Assembly: GCF_000317145.1 (NCBI RefSeq)
Contig: NC_019697.1
Location: 3,320,385 to 3,384,384 of the forward strand
DNA: 64,000 nt
Reading direction: 5' to 3'
Source: Chamaesiphon minutus PCC 6605
GTDB taxonomy: Bacteria; Cyanobacteriota; Cyanobacteriia; Cyanobacteriales; Chamaesiphonaceae
The stretch's first letter is position 1. Every line of letters begins with the position of its first letter. This document shows, one piece after another, positions 9,219 through 18,651 of this stretch. A program made the translations under genes and the position numbers. The notes beneath the pieces are model-generated. The model had not been told where the DNA came from. It saw only the letters and a program-made list of their open reading frames with translations, and searched no databases.

Positions 9219-9545
9219 ATGAAAATAAAAGTAATTGAAAACTTTGATGGTAGTTTCACACTCGATCAACAAGCACGATCGATATTATTTGGCTTACTAA
9301 CTAGCGAAAAATTTCTCCAACAAGTTGCCGAGCAGGCTAACTGTCAATCCTTAACTTTTACCGAAATATTATTTCAGCCCGTTCCTTATAGTGCGGGTAC
9401 GCCCAAGGGAATGCCAGCCGAGATCGAACGCTATCATCAATCCCCAGAATATCTAATTATTAACGTGCCGCCTAATTTTATGTTTGCGGCTAAGATATTT
9501 CAACCCAGTCGGCTATGTGCGATTTATCAAAAAATTAGCGAATAG
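9219..9545 (+). CDS. Hypothetical protein, 108 residues
   Basis: The start is placed at ATG 9219 rather than the TTG at 9213. The protein begins MKIKVIENFDGSFTLDQQA, has no signal peptide or membrane segment, and reads as a small soluble alpha/beta protein. No family is recognised. It lies about 110 nt after frr and 90 nt ahead of the GIY-YIG gene in the same direction, which could mean shared transcription. Confidence 0.55.
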   Translation: MKIKVIENFDGSFTLDQQARSILFGLLTSEKFLQQVAEQANCQSLTFTEILFQPVPYSAGTPKGMPAEIERYHQSPEYLIINVPPNFMFAAKIFQPSRLCAIYQKISE

Positions 9546-9631
9546 ACTTTAGGCTTAAAGGCATTGTCATAGAGAAGTAACTAAAACCTAATGCTTATTA
9601 CTGAAATTTTCAACTATAAAATTTAACAATT

Positions 9632-10171
9632 ATGTCATCAAATACCGATATTCCAAGTTTAGGAAGCTTGGAGTTTTTACCATATATTGATGATGGCGGA
9701 GAATTACCGATCCAGCTCCAAAATAGAATTGGTATTTATGCAATTTTTGATGAGTTGCAAGTTTTACAATTCGTCGGTTATTCACGAGATATTTATCTAA
9801 GTCTCAAACAACATTTAGTCAGAAAGCCGGAAGCTTGCTATTGGGTAAAAGTGACGACGATCGATCGACCCAATCGGACATTTCTCGAAAATGTGCAGTC
9901 GAGCTGGACTACCGAAAATGGTAGCATCCCCCTTGGCAATGCAGCCGATAGTGCCCAATGGTTAGATCCGATTTCCACCCATCATGCCATGACCGCTGCC
10001 GAAAGCGATAGCTTTGCCGATCTCGATGGTGTCGCTCAAATCAAGCTGCTCAAGCAAGTCTCTCGCCGCGTCGAAGAAACTATCTTAGCCACACTCCAAC
10101 AGCGCGGCGTCCACACCGAAATTCGCTTCAATCCCAAGCTCAAAGAGCAAGGTTTACTAGATCTAAAATAG
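9632..10171 (+). CDS. GIY-YIG nuclease family protein
   Basis: A 179-residue protein whose residues 33-60 (IGIYAIFDELQVLQFVGYSRD) fit the GIY-YIG fold, with GIY, then a YIG-like VGYSRD. Cyanobacteria carry a conserved family of this kind with a short nuclease-like domain and a helical C-terminal tail. The Arg and Glu of the active site cannot be assigned with certainty, so catalytic activity is open. A 19-bp perfect hairpin at 10223 separates it from the convergent ferredoxin gene. Confidence 0.7.
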   Translation: MSSNTDIPSLGSLEFLPYIDDGGELPIQLQNRIGIYAIFDELQVLQFVGYSRDIYLSLKQHLVRKPEACYWVKVTTIDRPNRTFLENVQSSWTTENGSIPLGNAADSAQWLDPISTHHAMTAAESDSFADLDGVAQIKLLKQVSRRVEETILATLQQRGVHTEIRFNPKLKEQGLLDLK

Positions 10172-10222
10172 ATTGCTGCTCTCGGCGGAAAAGAGATAAC
10201 TCGATTGCAACAACAGAAAATT

Positions 10223-10270
10223 ATCCCTCAATTCAGCAACACCCTGCTAGATGTTGCTGAATTGAGGGAT
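10223..10270. terminator. Bidirectional terminator-like hairpin, 19-bp perfect stem
   Basis: ATCCCTCAATTCAGCAACA (10223-10241) pairs perfectly with 10252-10270 around a 10-nt loop. It sits between convergent genes ending at 10171 and 10319. There is no clear T run, so it may act by structure alone or have another role. Confidence 0.6.
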
Positions 10271-10318
10271 GATTCGCTCTCATCCAACGCCCGAAAATGC
10301 AAACCGCCTAGAGCCAGA

Positions 10319-10642
10319 TTAACGCTGATGCTGTCCGAACTGTAACTCGTACACCTCATCCTCCTTCTCAGTTGCGATTTTCAGATTGGAACGTGGATAA
10401 GCAACGCATAGTAAGGCATATCCTTGAGCCTGTAATTCTGGACTCACGCCCATGCCCTCGCCTTGATCTACCTCTCCTTCTAATATCTGCGCAGCACAAG
10501 TAGTACAGACGCCAGCATTGCAAGATACTGGTAAATATATTCCTGCCGCACCAGCAGCGCGTAAAATCTGTTTATCTTCAGGAACTTCGATCGTGTGAAC
10601 TTCTCCCTGATGATGGATCTCTACGGTATAAATTTGTGTCAT
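10319..10642 (-). CDS. Plant-type [2Fe-2S] ferredoxin
   Basis: A 107-residue electron carrier when the start is taken at ATG 10642, giving MTQIYTVEIHH. The longer reading frame upstream adds 37 residues unlike ferredoxin and overlaps the divergent protease gene. Cluster ligands are Cys41, Cys46, Cys49 and Cys79, spaced C-X4-C-X2-C-X29-C as in plant and cyanobacterial ferredoxins. The sequence diverges from the main photosynthetic PetF (GIYLPVSCNAGVCTTC, extended C-terminus), so this is more likely one of the minor ferredoxin paralogues; its partner is unknown. Confidence 0.88.
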   Translation of the reverse strand: MTQIYTVEIHHQGEVHTIEVPEDKQILRAAGAAGIYLPVSCNAGVCTTCAAQILEGEVDQGEGMGVSPELQAQGYALLCVAYPRSNLKIATEKEDEVYELQFGQHQR

Positions 10643-10765
10643 AAAATGATAATTATAGTGTGCCAGGATGTTTGAGGAGATATTCTCCACTTTACCAAGT
10701 TCTGGTACTAGCAAGTCATGCCACAAACACGGTTTCGGATTCATACTTGCCATCGATCTACACCA

Positions 10766-11725
10766 ATGCGTTCGATCTTAAAGTTTAGCCGCAACATTGG
10801 CGTGGGGATATTACTGACGCTCGGAATCGGCGGATATTTAGCAGATGTCACCGTCAATGCCGCAATTTTCGATCGCGCTGGACGGAAAATACCCGATCGG
10901 GAAGTAAACTCAGATCGGGTCAATTGGCAACTACTCTCTGCCATCACCGATCGCAAATACAATGGCGTTGGCGTCATTGATACCAATTATGGCGTCTGTA
11001 CTGGATTTGCCATTAATAGCGGCACTCTGGGCGCACCTGCATACGTCCTCACCAACGGTCATTGTCAAGGTAGCTCTCGCAAACTACCCAACGAGCGCGA
11101 AATTTTAGTCGATCGATCGACTAAGACCAATTTTATCGTCAACTATTTTCATGATTTTAAGCCCCAACGTGCGACTTTTGCCGTCAAACGGATGGTCTAT
11201 GGCACGATGAAAAATAACGATATTGCCATCCTGGAATTAAAGATCACCCAGGGGGAATTGCTCAAAGCCGGAATCGTACCCCTCCAACTTGCGCCCCAAC
11301 CCGCAGCCATCGGCGAACCGCTGATAGTTGTTGGCATACCTTCGGAAGGTGTCAAAGAAGAACTCAATTTCCTTCATGCTGCCACCTGTAAAGCCGGAGA
11401 ACGCGCCAATGTTAAAGAAGATGTTTATAACTGGACGCAATCGATTCGCCACCAGTGCAGCATTGTTGGCGGTATGTCTGGTTCGCCGATGATCTCGCGG
11501 CTGACACAGCAAGTCGTGGGAATTATTAATACTGGCGTTAATGACAGTGCCAGCAACCAACCCCAATGCAGTCTAAATCGCCCATGTGAGGTCGTCAAAA
11601 ATAACTTAGTGCAAACTTTTCCTCAAGAAAATTATGGTCAGTTAGTCGATCGCATTCCCACTTGTTTCGATCGACGCGGGATCTTCAATCTTCAGCAGTC
11701 TAGCTGTCAACTAGAACGTCCGTAG
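10766..11725 (+). CDS. Exported trypsin-like serine protease
   Basis: A 319-residue protein from ATG 10766. A hydrophobic N-terminal segment (IGVGILLTLGIGGYLADV) marks it as exported or anchored. The chymotrypsin-fold triad is visible: His in TNGHC, Asp in NNDIAILEL, Ser in GGMSGSP. Four or more Cys after the Ser region suggest disulfides, fitting the periplasm. The upstream ATG-less extension from 10718 overlaps the ferredoxin reading frame and is not used. Its start region and that of the ferredoxin gene are about 120 nt apart, so the two probably share a divergent promoter region. Substrate unknown. Confidence 0.8.
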   Translation: MRSILKFSRNIGVGILLTLGIGGYLADVTVNAAIFDRAGRKIPDREVNSDRVNWQLLSAITDRKYNGVGVIDTNYGVCTGFAINSGTLGAPAYVLTNGHCQGSSRKLPNEREILVDRSTKTNFIVNYFHDFKPQRATFAVKRMVYGTMKNNDIAILELKITQGELLKAGIVPLQLAPQPAAIGEPLIVVGIPSEGVKEELNFLHAATCKAGERANVKEDVYNWTQSIRHQCSIVGGMSGSPMISRLTQQVVGIINTGVNDSASNQPQCSLNRPCEVVKNNLVQTFPQENYGQLVDRIPTCFDRRGIFNLQQSSCQLERP

Positions 11726-11960
11726 ATACAGTAGATCGTCAGCAGTTGTCTGGATACTAAACAGATAGCTAGAGTAGCTAGACACTATAAATAATTTTGA
11801 TGTAAATAAAGTGTAAAATTGCAACATCCTGGGAATACTAATTAATAATTAGCCAGAAAGTCGAGCGACTTAGCTTTAAGAAGTTCGGGCATCGATCGAT
11901 GCCAACGAATTTTTTGACTCATACTATCTCTAGCTAAACAGTACTCTAACAATCGCAGTT

Positions 11961-12739
11961 ATGTCGAACTTAGATACTGGCGATCGACTATTAGGTGCAG
12001 GCAACTTTGCTGAAGCGATCGCCTGTTACGATCTGATTATCGAAATCGATCCGTTTCAGCATCATGCCTGGTACGGTCGCGGTCTTGCCCTCGCTCGATC
12101 CGCAAAATATCGCGAAGCAATCGAGAGTTTTGATTGCGCGCTAAATATCCAGCCAAATGAAGAGATGGCTTGGATAAATCGCGGCACTGCGTTTGGCATC
12201 CTCGGCGAATTTACCCAAGCACTTGCTAGTTTCGATTTAGCTCTAAAAATTAACGCATATAACAGTGAAGCTTTATATGGCAGAGGTTTGGCTTTAAATC
12301 AGTTAGGGCGAAATACCGAATCGCTGGCTAGTTACGAGCGCGCTGTCAAAATCGATTCAGACAACTATAAAGCTTGGCATAATCGCGGCGTACTGCTTAA
12401 CGAGCTGACCAGATATCAAGACGCGATCGACTGTTTCGATCGCGCTCTAGCCGTCAATCCAGATTTATATCAAGCTTGGCAAAGTCGGACTCTTTCATTA
12501 CTGAATTTAGAGCGATATGCGGAAGCAATTATTAATTGCGATCGGTTACTTGCACTCGAACCAAACAATCCAGAAGCGTTTTATCAACGCGGGATTGCAT
12601 TGAGTATGTTGACTAGATATGATGAAGCAATTATCGATTTCGATCTGGCCTTGCAAATCGATAGTGGTTATTATTTAGCTTGGAAAAATCGCGGCTATGC
12701 CCTCGATCGATTGGCGCGACATTCAGAAGCACTGGCTAG
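11961..12739 (+). pseudogene. TPR protein, 5' part, split by insertion sequence
   Basis: Tandem tetratricopeptide repeats (about 34 residues each, with the W..G.AL....A..SYD.AL pattern) run from the start of this frame to position 12739, where the IS begins after EALAS. The frame then reads only eight residues into the IS. The missing part resumes after the IS at 15528 with SHDRSLAIEPND, exactly in frame once the IS and one CTAG copy are removed. The intact gene would encode about 412 residues with roughly ten TPRs, a soluble protein-interaction scaffold. As it stands, a truncated TPR protein of 267 residues could still be made. Confidence 0.9.
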
Positions 12740-13302
12740 CAGCCTGTCGGAGAAACACATTTAATCCCCATTAATCGATGCAAACGTCTGAAATTGTAGG
12801 CGAGGCAGACAAGATTCCATTCTCCGGCTGCTTTGGTCAAGCCTCTTAAAGAGAACTGGCGAAACCCTATTGTTTCTTTGATAATACCAATAATCGGTTC
12901 GACGGTACACTTTCGTAACCGATAAAATGCTCTTCCTTCATCGGTTTGCAGCTTGTATGCCATCTGTGCTTTCAGTGTTGCCGCTGCCACTGGTGGATCT
13001 GGTTGTTGTGACAATATAGTTTGCCAATAATCCTGATGAGAATGCCGCCCGGTAGCTATGTATGGCTCAATTTGACGTGTCTCCAAACCCTCAATATTAG
13101 TCACGCTGAAGTAGCCAGTATCTAATGCTGCTCGCTTGGGCTTGCCGACTCTACGATCGATCGCATCGACAGTTGGTAGTGCATCAAGTTGGTCATTAGG
13201 ATGATTGGATAGAGTGTTGGAAATAATTAATAAAGCTTGATGCTCGATCGCAATCTGACCATTATAATGCTGGTCAAAGCCTTTGTTACCACTATTTTTC
13301 AT
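12736..13302 (-). CDS. Transposase ORF B (C-terminal DDE part), IS copy 1
   Basis: A 188-residue frame holding the second half of an IS1182-like DDE transposase. It includes MKNSGNKGFDQHYNGQIA, AALDTGYFS and the terminal YRLRKCTVEPIIGIIKETIGFRQF block that carries the catalytic Glu. It is identical in sequence to ORF B of copy 2 (18652-19218). The stop codon TAG lies in the CTAG target duplication just outside the element. Its own ATG overlaps the stop of ORF A, but a -1 frameshift at 13353-13364 would fuse the two. In this copy ORF A is broken, so no working transposase is expected. Confidence 0.85.
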   Translation of the reverse strand: MKNSGNKGFDQHYNGQIAIEHQALLIISNTLSNHPNDQLDALPTVDAIDRRVGKPKRAALDTGYFSVTNIEGLETRQIEPYIATGRHSHQDYWQTILSQQPDPPVAAATLKAQMAYKLQTDEGRAFYRLRKCTVEPIIGIIKETIGFRQFSLRGLTKAAGEWNLVCLAYNFRRLHRLMGIKCVSPTGC

Positions 13303-14184
13303 GATCCGTGATTGAGGATCGGTGAAATTGTATTGCGCTCGATCGGTGATGGCAAAAAAGGGGGTGATGGAACCCTTCCGCTCGGCTTTTTCCCTGTTTT
13401 TTCAATATATGCTGCTCGTTCTGCCATTTTTTCAACGTATTTAGACTGGTCTAATTCGTATTGCTCTTGCGCTCGATTATGTAATTCTTGTTTTGCCTTC
13501 TCAAGATGAGCTAATCGCTCCTTCCTCCGCGCAATTTCGGCAACAACATCGACTTCTTTGTCTATCTTAATTCCATCTGCTTTTTGACCCAATTTTATCA
13601 ATTTTTCCACTTCCGTTCGTAATTGCATCTGAATTTCTTCTAAACGTTTGTGGCTCACTGCCTTACTTTTGGACGCATCTGCGTGAATCTTTGTCCCATC
13701 AACACTAATGTCTTCAACTTTCAATACATTAGCTGCAACTGCCATTTCCAATATTTGTACAAATAGTTCTTTAATCTGTTCTAGAAATCTACTCCTAAAG
13801 TTGGCAATCGTATCATGGTCTGGATGTAAGTTACCAGCTATAAATCGAACTGGCATTGATTCGTAGCTCGCTTTTTCCAATCCTCGCGAACTAAAGATTC
13901 CAGTCGCGTAACCGTATACAAGCATTCCTAACAAAATTTCTGGTGCAATTGGTGTTCCACCCCTTGGCTCCATATGCACTATAAATACTACTGAGGTCGA
14001 GTTGAGCGATCGTTTGCACTACAAATCGGGCAAGATGGTCTGGTGGCAAGCATTCTTCGATACTCACTGTTTGTTTTAGCATTGCCTCGTAATCTACCGT
14101 TTTGAATTTCCGCACCAATCGTTTTACCCTTAGTAACCTGAGTTCGATGAGGCATAGCCTCATCGAACTCAGATGTGACAACAT
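13299..14184 (-). pseudogene. Transposase ORF A, IS copy 1, frameshifted
   Basis: The N-terminal part of the transposase is in two frames here. One (13891-14184) begins with sequence from the nested IS end and gives VRKFKTVDYEAM to YSAYGAKG; the other (13299-13979) resumes at GGTPIAPEILLGMLVYGY. The break is a single extra C relative to copy 2, in the run near 13956-13962. The nested IS982 insertion at 14135/15476 also separates the gene from its original leader. Both lesions make this copy inactive. Confidence 0.85.
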
Positions 14185-14290
14185 GTTCAGCTTAATAGCA
14201 AATTTTATGTAAATTTTGGCACGATAAAACCCATCATTAAGATGATTAATGATTGAAAATATTGAGTTAAGTTAATAAATAAATAATCGG

Positions 14291-15181
14291 CTAAATAGGA
14301 ACAATACTAAAGAAGTTTTGAGCAGGCTCATCTAGCTTCAAACTCGGCTTTTTAGGTTGATGAGTATAAGCAATTAATGCTGTAATCAGATTTAGCATGA
14401 AATTATGCAAGCTCCGATGGCGAGAATGGACTAAATAACAAATATTTTTTAACTGGTCATTTACCGTTTCAATCAGCGAGCGTTTCCGAAGTGATATTTT
14501 GTCATCCATCAAGATGAGCTTGTTTTTCATATTAGATTTTAGTGGCGTAATTAGCTGCAATCCTTTATTTAATAATTCTTCAAATAGTTCTTTCTTAATA
14601 TATCCTTTGTCTCCAAATATTTTTCCTGATATTCCCTGTGTCATTGATGGCAAATGTGTGCGGTCATCGACATTGCCAGGTGTGATTTTGCAGCTTAATA
14701 TCTCTCCGCAATCATTAATAATTAAATGAAGCTTGAATCCAAAGTACCATCCCATAGAACTCTTACTCAGCTTGGCAGTTTCTTTGAAAACCTTATTTCT
14801 TTTAATTCTTTTTGGGTGACAAACTGGAATAGCCGTGCTATCCACGAAACTAATTCCAGTCACCTTACCTTGACGAGAGTTGAGATAATAAAGGCAAGCT
14901 ATTAAAACATTTGGCATCAACTCCACCATTCTATTGTAACTAACCAACTTTGGAAAATAATCAGTTAAGTTTTGACAAACATTTTTGAGGTAATAATCCT
15001 TAAATGTTCGATAGCTTGACTGATGGAAATGAATAGAAATAGTCATGACCTCGCTCAGTGATAGGCCGCAGCGTTTTGGTAAGCTATTACCGTTGGCAGG
15101 GAAAGATATTGATGAAAAAGTTGCTAGCCAATCTTGGCAGAAATCATCTATTTCACAAAATAGTTCGGTTAAGTCCATCAT
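14291..15181 (-). CDS. IS982 family transposase
   Basis: A 296-residue DDE transposase with the IS982 layout: the N-terminal region with SLSEVMTISIHFHQSSYRTFKDYY, catalytic Asp in GISFVDSTAIPVCH, the second Asp in IFGDKGYIKKELFEELLNKG and the Glu in KRSLIETVNDQLKN. Length is normal and no lesion is visible, so it may be active. It has no CGATCG in its coding region, unlike the host genes. The catalytic residue roles are taken from the family, not tested. Confidence 0.9.
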   Translation of the reverse strand: MMDLTELFCEIDDFCQDWLATFSSISFPANGNSLPKRCGLSLSEVMTISIHFHQSSYRTFKDYYLKNVCQNLTDYFPKLVSYNRMVELMPNVLIACLYYLNSRQGKVTGISFVDSTAIPVCHPKRIKRNKVFKETAKLSKSSMGWYFGFKLHLIINDCGEILSCKITPGNVDDRTHLPSMTQGISGKIFGDKGYIKKELFEELLNKGLQLITPLKSNMKNKLILMDDKISLRKRSLIETVNDQLKNICYLVHSRHRSLHNFMLNLITALIAYTHQPKKPSLKLDEPAQNFFSIVPI

Positions 15182-15340
15182 CTAAGTGTGGTTTTCTAAT
15201 ATATATATTAATTTAACCAGAATCAGAGATTATACATAAGGGTTGCAATGCTATTTGTACTTTTATTTGCCGACCGCTCCTCAGAACTTTTAATAACTTA
15301 TTAATTGTTAATTATTTGTAATTATCGATCGACGTTTTAC

Positions 15341-15387
15341 TTCCAAGTCATTATCAATAATCAAAGCTTATTGATAATGACTTGGAA
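15341..15387. other. 20-bp perfect hairpin inside the IS982 element
   Basis: TTCCAAGTCATTATCAATAA (15341-15360) pairs without mismatch with 15368-15387 around the 7-nt loop TCAAAGC. It lies upstream of the transposase gene within the element. It could block read-through transcription from outside or be a small nested palindromic element. Confidence 0.7.
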
Positions 15388-15527
15388 ATATCTCATTTTA
15401 ATAATTGATGTTTATGACTCAAGCACAGTCAGAGACTTGATTTGATGATGAGGCACAGCCTCATCGAACTCAGGTTTAGTAGTCTCCCGATCCTAACCGA
15501 AAAATCTTATCTCCGACAGGCTGCTAG

Positions 15528-15987
15528 TCACGATCGTTCGCTCGCAATAGAGCCAAACGACCCGACGGTTTGGTATAATCGCGGCAACTCACTACTTTAT
15601 TTAGAAAAATACCCAGAAGCAATTGCCAGCTACCATCGCGCGATTCTCTTTGAGAAAGGCTCTGCCAACGAGATCGACCCGAAATTATCGGCAGCCTGGG
15701 GTAATTGTGGAGTTGCATTGGACCGATTAGGTCGATATTTAGAAGCGATCGATTGTTACCGTGAAGCCGTAAATATTGCTCCCAACTATAGCGAAGCTTG
15801 GTGCAATTGGGGGGTAGCATTAGGCCGATTGGAGTGCTATGCAGACGCACTGGCTTGCTTCGATCGCGCTTTGGCAATTCACCCCGACGATCTTACCGCT
15901 CGGACGATGCGGAACTTAGTGCTGACTCATTTAGATCGATCTAACGCAGCCATTTCGACCTCGCCCGATTCTGTCTCGGTACTCTGA
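15528..15987 (+). pseudogene. TPR protein, 3' part, after the insertion sequence
   Basis: This is the downstream part of the TPR gene starting at 11961. From 15528 the frame reads SHDRSLAIEPNDPTVWYNRG and continues through about four more TPRs to a normal stop at 15987. An ATG at 15442 inside the IS982 end opens the same frame through the IS terminus, so an N-terminally altered fragment might be expressed, but that start is fortuitous. Confidence 0.9.
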
Positions 15988-16139
15988 TAAGCTGTTACTA
16001 ATTTAATTTACGTCTCCCCTCTCCGCTTCCAAAAAATCTCATGTGCGATCTAAATGTCTAGCAGCTTATGCTAGTCATAATGACCCTCATGTGTAATAAT
16101 GATAGTTTTGGGTTAAGTATCAAGCACTAAGGAAACTGT

Positions 16140-16748
16140 ATGTCCCGATATCGCGGACCGAGACTGAGAATTACACGTCGTTTAGGCCCTTTGCCCGGAT
16201 TAACCCGGAAAGATGCCCGTCGTGCTTATCCACCAGGTCAACACGGTCAAAACCGGAAAAAGCGTTCTGAATACGCCATCCGTCTCGAAGAAAAGCAAAA
16301 ATTGCGGATGAACTACGGTGTCACCGAGAAGCAAATGCTGCGCTACGTGCGTAAAGCAAGACGCGCTACTGGTTCTACCGGATTAGTTCTGCTGCAATTA
16401 CTCGAAATGCGGTTAGACAACACTGTATTTCGTCTCGCCATGGCTCCCACGATTCCAGGCGCGCGCCAACTAGTCAACCACGGACACGTCACCGTCAACG
16501 GACGTACTGTGGATATCGCTAGTTATCAATGCCGTCCTGGCGATGTAATTGGAGTTCGCAACCGCGAAGCATCCCGTAAGTTGGTAGAAGCAAATCTCCA
16601 ATATCCTGGTTTAGCAAACACTCCCAACCATTTGGAATTCGATAAAGCCAATCTAACTGGTAAAGTTACTGGTGTAATCGAACGTGAGTGGGTAGCTCTT
16701 CAAGTCAACGAGCTACTGATTGTCGAGTACTACTCTCGCCAAGCCTAG
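16140..16748 (+). CDS. rpsD: 30S ribosomal protein S4
   Basis: A 202-residue primary 16S rRNA-binding protein that nucleates assembly of the small-subunit body. The start [16 protein letters not shown] and the S4 RNA-binding domain ([32 protein letters not shown] at about 94-125) are characteristic of the cyanobacterial and plastid form, which lacks the zinc-binding Cys of some bacteria. AAGGA about 8 nt upstream supports ATG 16140. It stands alone, away from the alpha operon, as is usual in cyanobacteria, and has its own terminator. Confidence 0.98.
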   Translation: MSRYRGPRLRITRRLGPLPGLTRKDARRAYPPGQHGQNRKKRSEYAIRLEEKQKLRMNYGVTEKQMLRYVRKARRATGSTGLVLLQLLEMRLDNTVFRLAMAPTIPGARQLVNHGHVTVNGRTVDIASYQCRPGDVIGVRNREASRKLVEANLQYPGLANTPNHLEFDKANLTGKVTGVIEREWVALQVNELLIVEYYSRQA

Positions 16749-16756
16749 AGATTGTG

Positions 16757-16796
16757 GATTTTGGATGGCGGCTGCATCCAAAATCTATTCTCTTTT
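16757..16796 (+). terminator. rpsD terminator
   Basis: An 11-bp stem GATTTTGGATG / CATCCAAAATC (16757-16767, 16775-16785) with a 7-nt loop, followed by a pyrimidine tract ending in TTTTT. Confidence 0.7.
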
Positions 16797-17054
16797 TGAG
16801 TCTAAAACCGATCGCAATCACTAACGTGTTTGGGAGACAATAACTAGAAGTCATTGCTAGTGGCGCGAAGTCCGCCTACACATACTCCTAAATTGTCCAA
16901 ACGCTTTTAGCTTTAAATCGCCACACATCGCGATAAATCATTAAAGATACAATATGGCTTAAGGTGGGCGATGCTTACCATCTAAGGTTCAGATATTATC
17001 TATTCAATTTGTACCTACTTACTCAGCGATCTTCAACAGTTTTTCGACATTTTC

Positions 17055-18041
17055 TCAATCCTGAATCTCTGCCAAAGCCTGCGCTACTACCTCTGCACCC
17101 GCGCCCGGTAAGACAGATCTTTCCGTAATTATCCGCTTCCAGATCCGGCTCCCTGGCTGCCCGTGAAATAGCTGCAACATGTGGCGGGTGATGCTATTGA
17201 GTTTCAAGCCTTTACTCGTCCACTCTTCGATGTATGACAGCATATTAGTGACGATACGATCGCGACTGGGAGGTAAGGTATCTTCGCCATAAATTTCGCG
17301 ATCGACATTAGCCAGCAGATAGGGATTATCATAGATCGCTCTGCCGATCATCACCGCATCGACAATTTGGAGTTGGGTTTGGACTTGTTCTAGGTTACTA
17401 AACCCGCCATTAATCTCGATCGAGAGGTGGGGAAATTCTTGTTTGAGCCGATGGACGTCCTCATAGCGCAAGGGGGGTATTTCACGATTTTCCTTGGGAC
17501 TCAAGCCCTGCAACCAGGCTTTGCGGGCATGAATGGAGAACCGCTGGCAGCCAGTCTGCGAGACGATCGAGACAAATTTTACCAAATCCTCATAACTATC
17601 GACTTCATCTACCCCGATCCGATGTTTGATCGTGACGGGGATTTTCGTCGCATCGATCATCGCGGCGATACATTCGGCAACGCGTTCGGGTTGGAGCATC
17701 AGACAGGCTCCAAAGTTGCCATTTTGGACGCGACTGCTAGGACAACCAACGTTGAGATTTACTTCGTCATAGCCGAAATCTGCTGCAATCTGGGCGCATT
17801 CCGCTAAATCCCGAGGATTGTCACCGCCGATTTGTAGGGCGAGCGGATGTTCGGATCGAGCGAATCCCAGCAGTTTATATTTATCGCCATGTAAAATCGC
17901 CATACTCGTCACCATTTCGGTGTAAAGCAGAGTGCGGCGACTAATTTGGCGCAAGAAGTAACGGCAATGACGATCGGTGCGATCCATCATTGGAGCTACA
18001 CTGAGTGGATGTAGAGATTTTAGAATGGGCGTTCTTAACAC
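17055..18041 (-). CDS. dusA: tRNA-dihydrouridine synthase A
   Basis: A 328-residue FMN enzyme that reduces uridine in the tRNA D-loop (U20/U20a for DusA). The N-terminal LSVAPMMDRTDRHCRYFLRQ, the catalytic NLNVGCPS with its Cys, IKHRIGVD, FSIHARKAWLQGLSPKENR and IEINGGF are DusA signatures. The start is GTG at 18041. Downstream on the other side is rpsD, convergent. No operon partner is visible. Confidence 0.94.
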   Translation of the reverse strand: MLRTPILKSLHPLSVAPMMDRTDRHCRYFLRQISRRTLLYTEMVTSMAILHGDKYKLLGFARSEHPLALQIGGDNPRDLAECAQIAADFGYDEVNLNVGCPSSRVQNGNFGACLMLQPERVAECIAAMIDATKIPVTIKHRIGVDEVDSYEDLVKFVSIVSQTGCQRFSIHARKAWLQGLSPKENREIPPLRYEDVHRLKQEFPHLSIEINGGFSNLEQVQTQLQIVDAVMIGRAIYDNPYLLANVDREIYGEDTLPPSRDRIVTNMLSYIEEWTSKGLKLNSITRHMLQLFHGQPGSRIWKRIITERSVLPGAGAEVVAQALAEIQD

Positions 18042-18059
18042 GGCTGGGCACGGAAAAAG

Positions 18060-18190
18060 GTGGGATAGGCTTTAGGTGTTAGGTATTAGGTATTAGGCTT
18101 TAGGCTTTAGGCTTTAGGGATGTTGCAAAAAGTAGATGTTCTCATAACACTTAATATTTAATCTCTAATACCTGACATCTAAAGCCTTCC
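18060..18190. repeat. STRR arrays upstream of dusA
   Basis: Tandem heptamers of the TTAGGTA / TTAGGCT type at about 18070-18118 and a complementary stretch (TAATACCTGACATCTAAAGCC-like) at about 18160-18185, so the arrays can pair. Confidence 0.6.
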
Positions 18191-18221
18191 ATCACCAACA
18201 AACAATAACTAGCAAATTGGG

Positions 18222-18611
18222 CTAACTATATCGATCGCGAATCTGCTCGATTTGGTCTTCCCAATGGGCACCGTCGAAGGAGATTATCTCGAATCGATCG
18301 ATCGGGCAATCGTCTAAACAGCGTAGATTAACATCATAGCCGTCTGGGTGCGATCGAGGTCGATAAAAGGAATGAATTCCGCAGTCACGACAAAAATGAT
18401 GTTTGGCAGTACCTGTATTAAATGTGTAAGTACTGAGGGCATCCTCTCCCTGAAGGAGGGTAAATCGCGACGCTGGAACAATCAGATGGATAAAGCCTTT
18501 TTTGTTACAGATCGAGCAATTACACTCGGTTGCTTCGAGTTTTTCGACTTCGACTCGATAACGGACTTTACCACAATGACAGCCGCCATAATAAGTTGTG
18601 AGTCGTTCCAC
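18222..18611 (-). CDS. GFA family (CENP-V type) zinc protein
   Basis: A 129-residue protein with the zinc-binding cysteines of the glutathione-dependent formaldehyde-activating / centromere protein V family: CHCGKVRYRV near the N-terminus, CNCSICNKKG at about residue 30 and CRDCGIHSFYRPR at about 75. Family members were named for spontaneous S-hydroxymethylglutathione formation, but most have no proven function. The GTG start at 18611 has GGAGG about 6 nt upstream. IS copy 2 is inserted about 40 nt upstream of the start, so its promoter may be disturbed. Confidence 0.85.
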   Translation of the reverse strand: MERLTTYYGGCHCGKVRYRVEVEKLEATECNCSICNKKGFIHLIVPASRFTLLQGEDALSTYTFNTGTAKHHFCRDCGIHSFYRPRSHPDGYDVNLRCLDDCPIDRFEIISFDGAHWEDQIEQIRDRYS

Positions 18612-18651
18612 GATCTGCCTCCATTCGGACGTTCATTTAGGTAACTTCTGA

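Larger units (their letters stand above)
14136..15475 (-). mobile_element. IS982-family element nested in IS copy 1
   Basis: 1340 bp with 18-bp perfect inverted repeats starting ACCTGAGTTCGATGAGGC (14136-14153, complement at 15458-15475). A TTAGTA duplication flanks it (14130-14135 and 15476-15481), and copy 2 of the host IS shows the uninterrupted target. The left end also contains an inverted copy of the terminal repeat (16-bp hairpin 14138-14153 / 14157-14172). The 270-bp non-coding part next to the right end holds a 20-bp perfect hairpin at 15341-15387. Confidence 0.92.
12740..15523 (-). mobile_element. IS1182/IS5-like element, copy 1 (inactivated, carries nested IS982)
   Basis: Bounded by 14-bp perfect inverted repeats CAGCCTGTCGGAGA (12740-12753) and its complement (15510-15523), and flanked by CTAG duplications at 12736-12739 and 15524-15527. 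It interrupts the TPR gene. Without the nested element and one TTAGTA copy it is 1438 bp, one base longer than copy 2: an extra C in the run at about 13960 shifts the transposase frame. The two copies otherwise appear the same, so transposition was recent. Confidence 0.92.
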
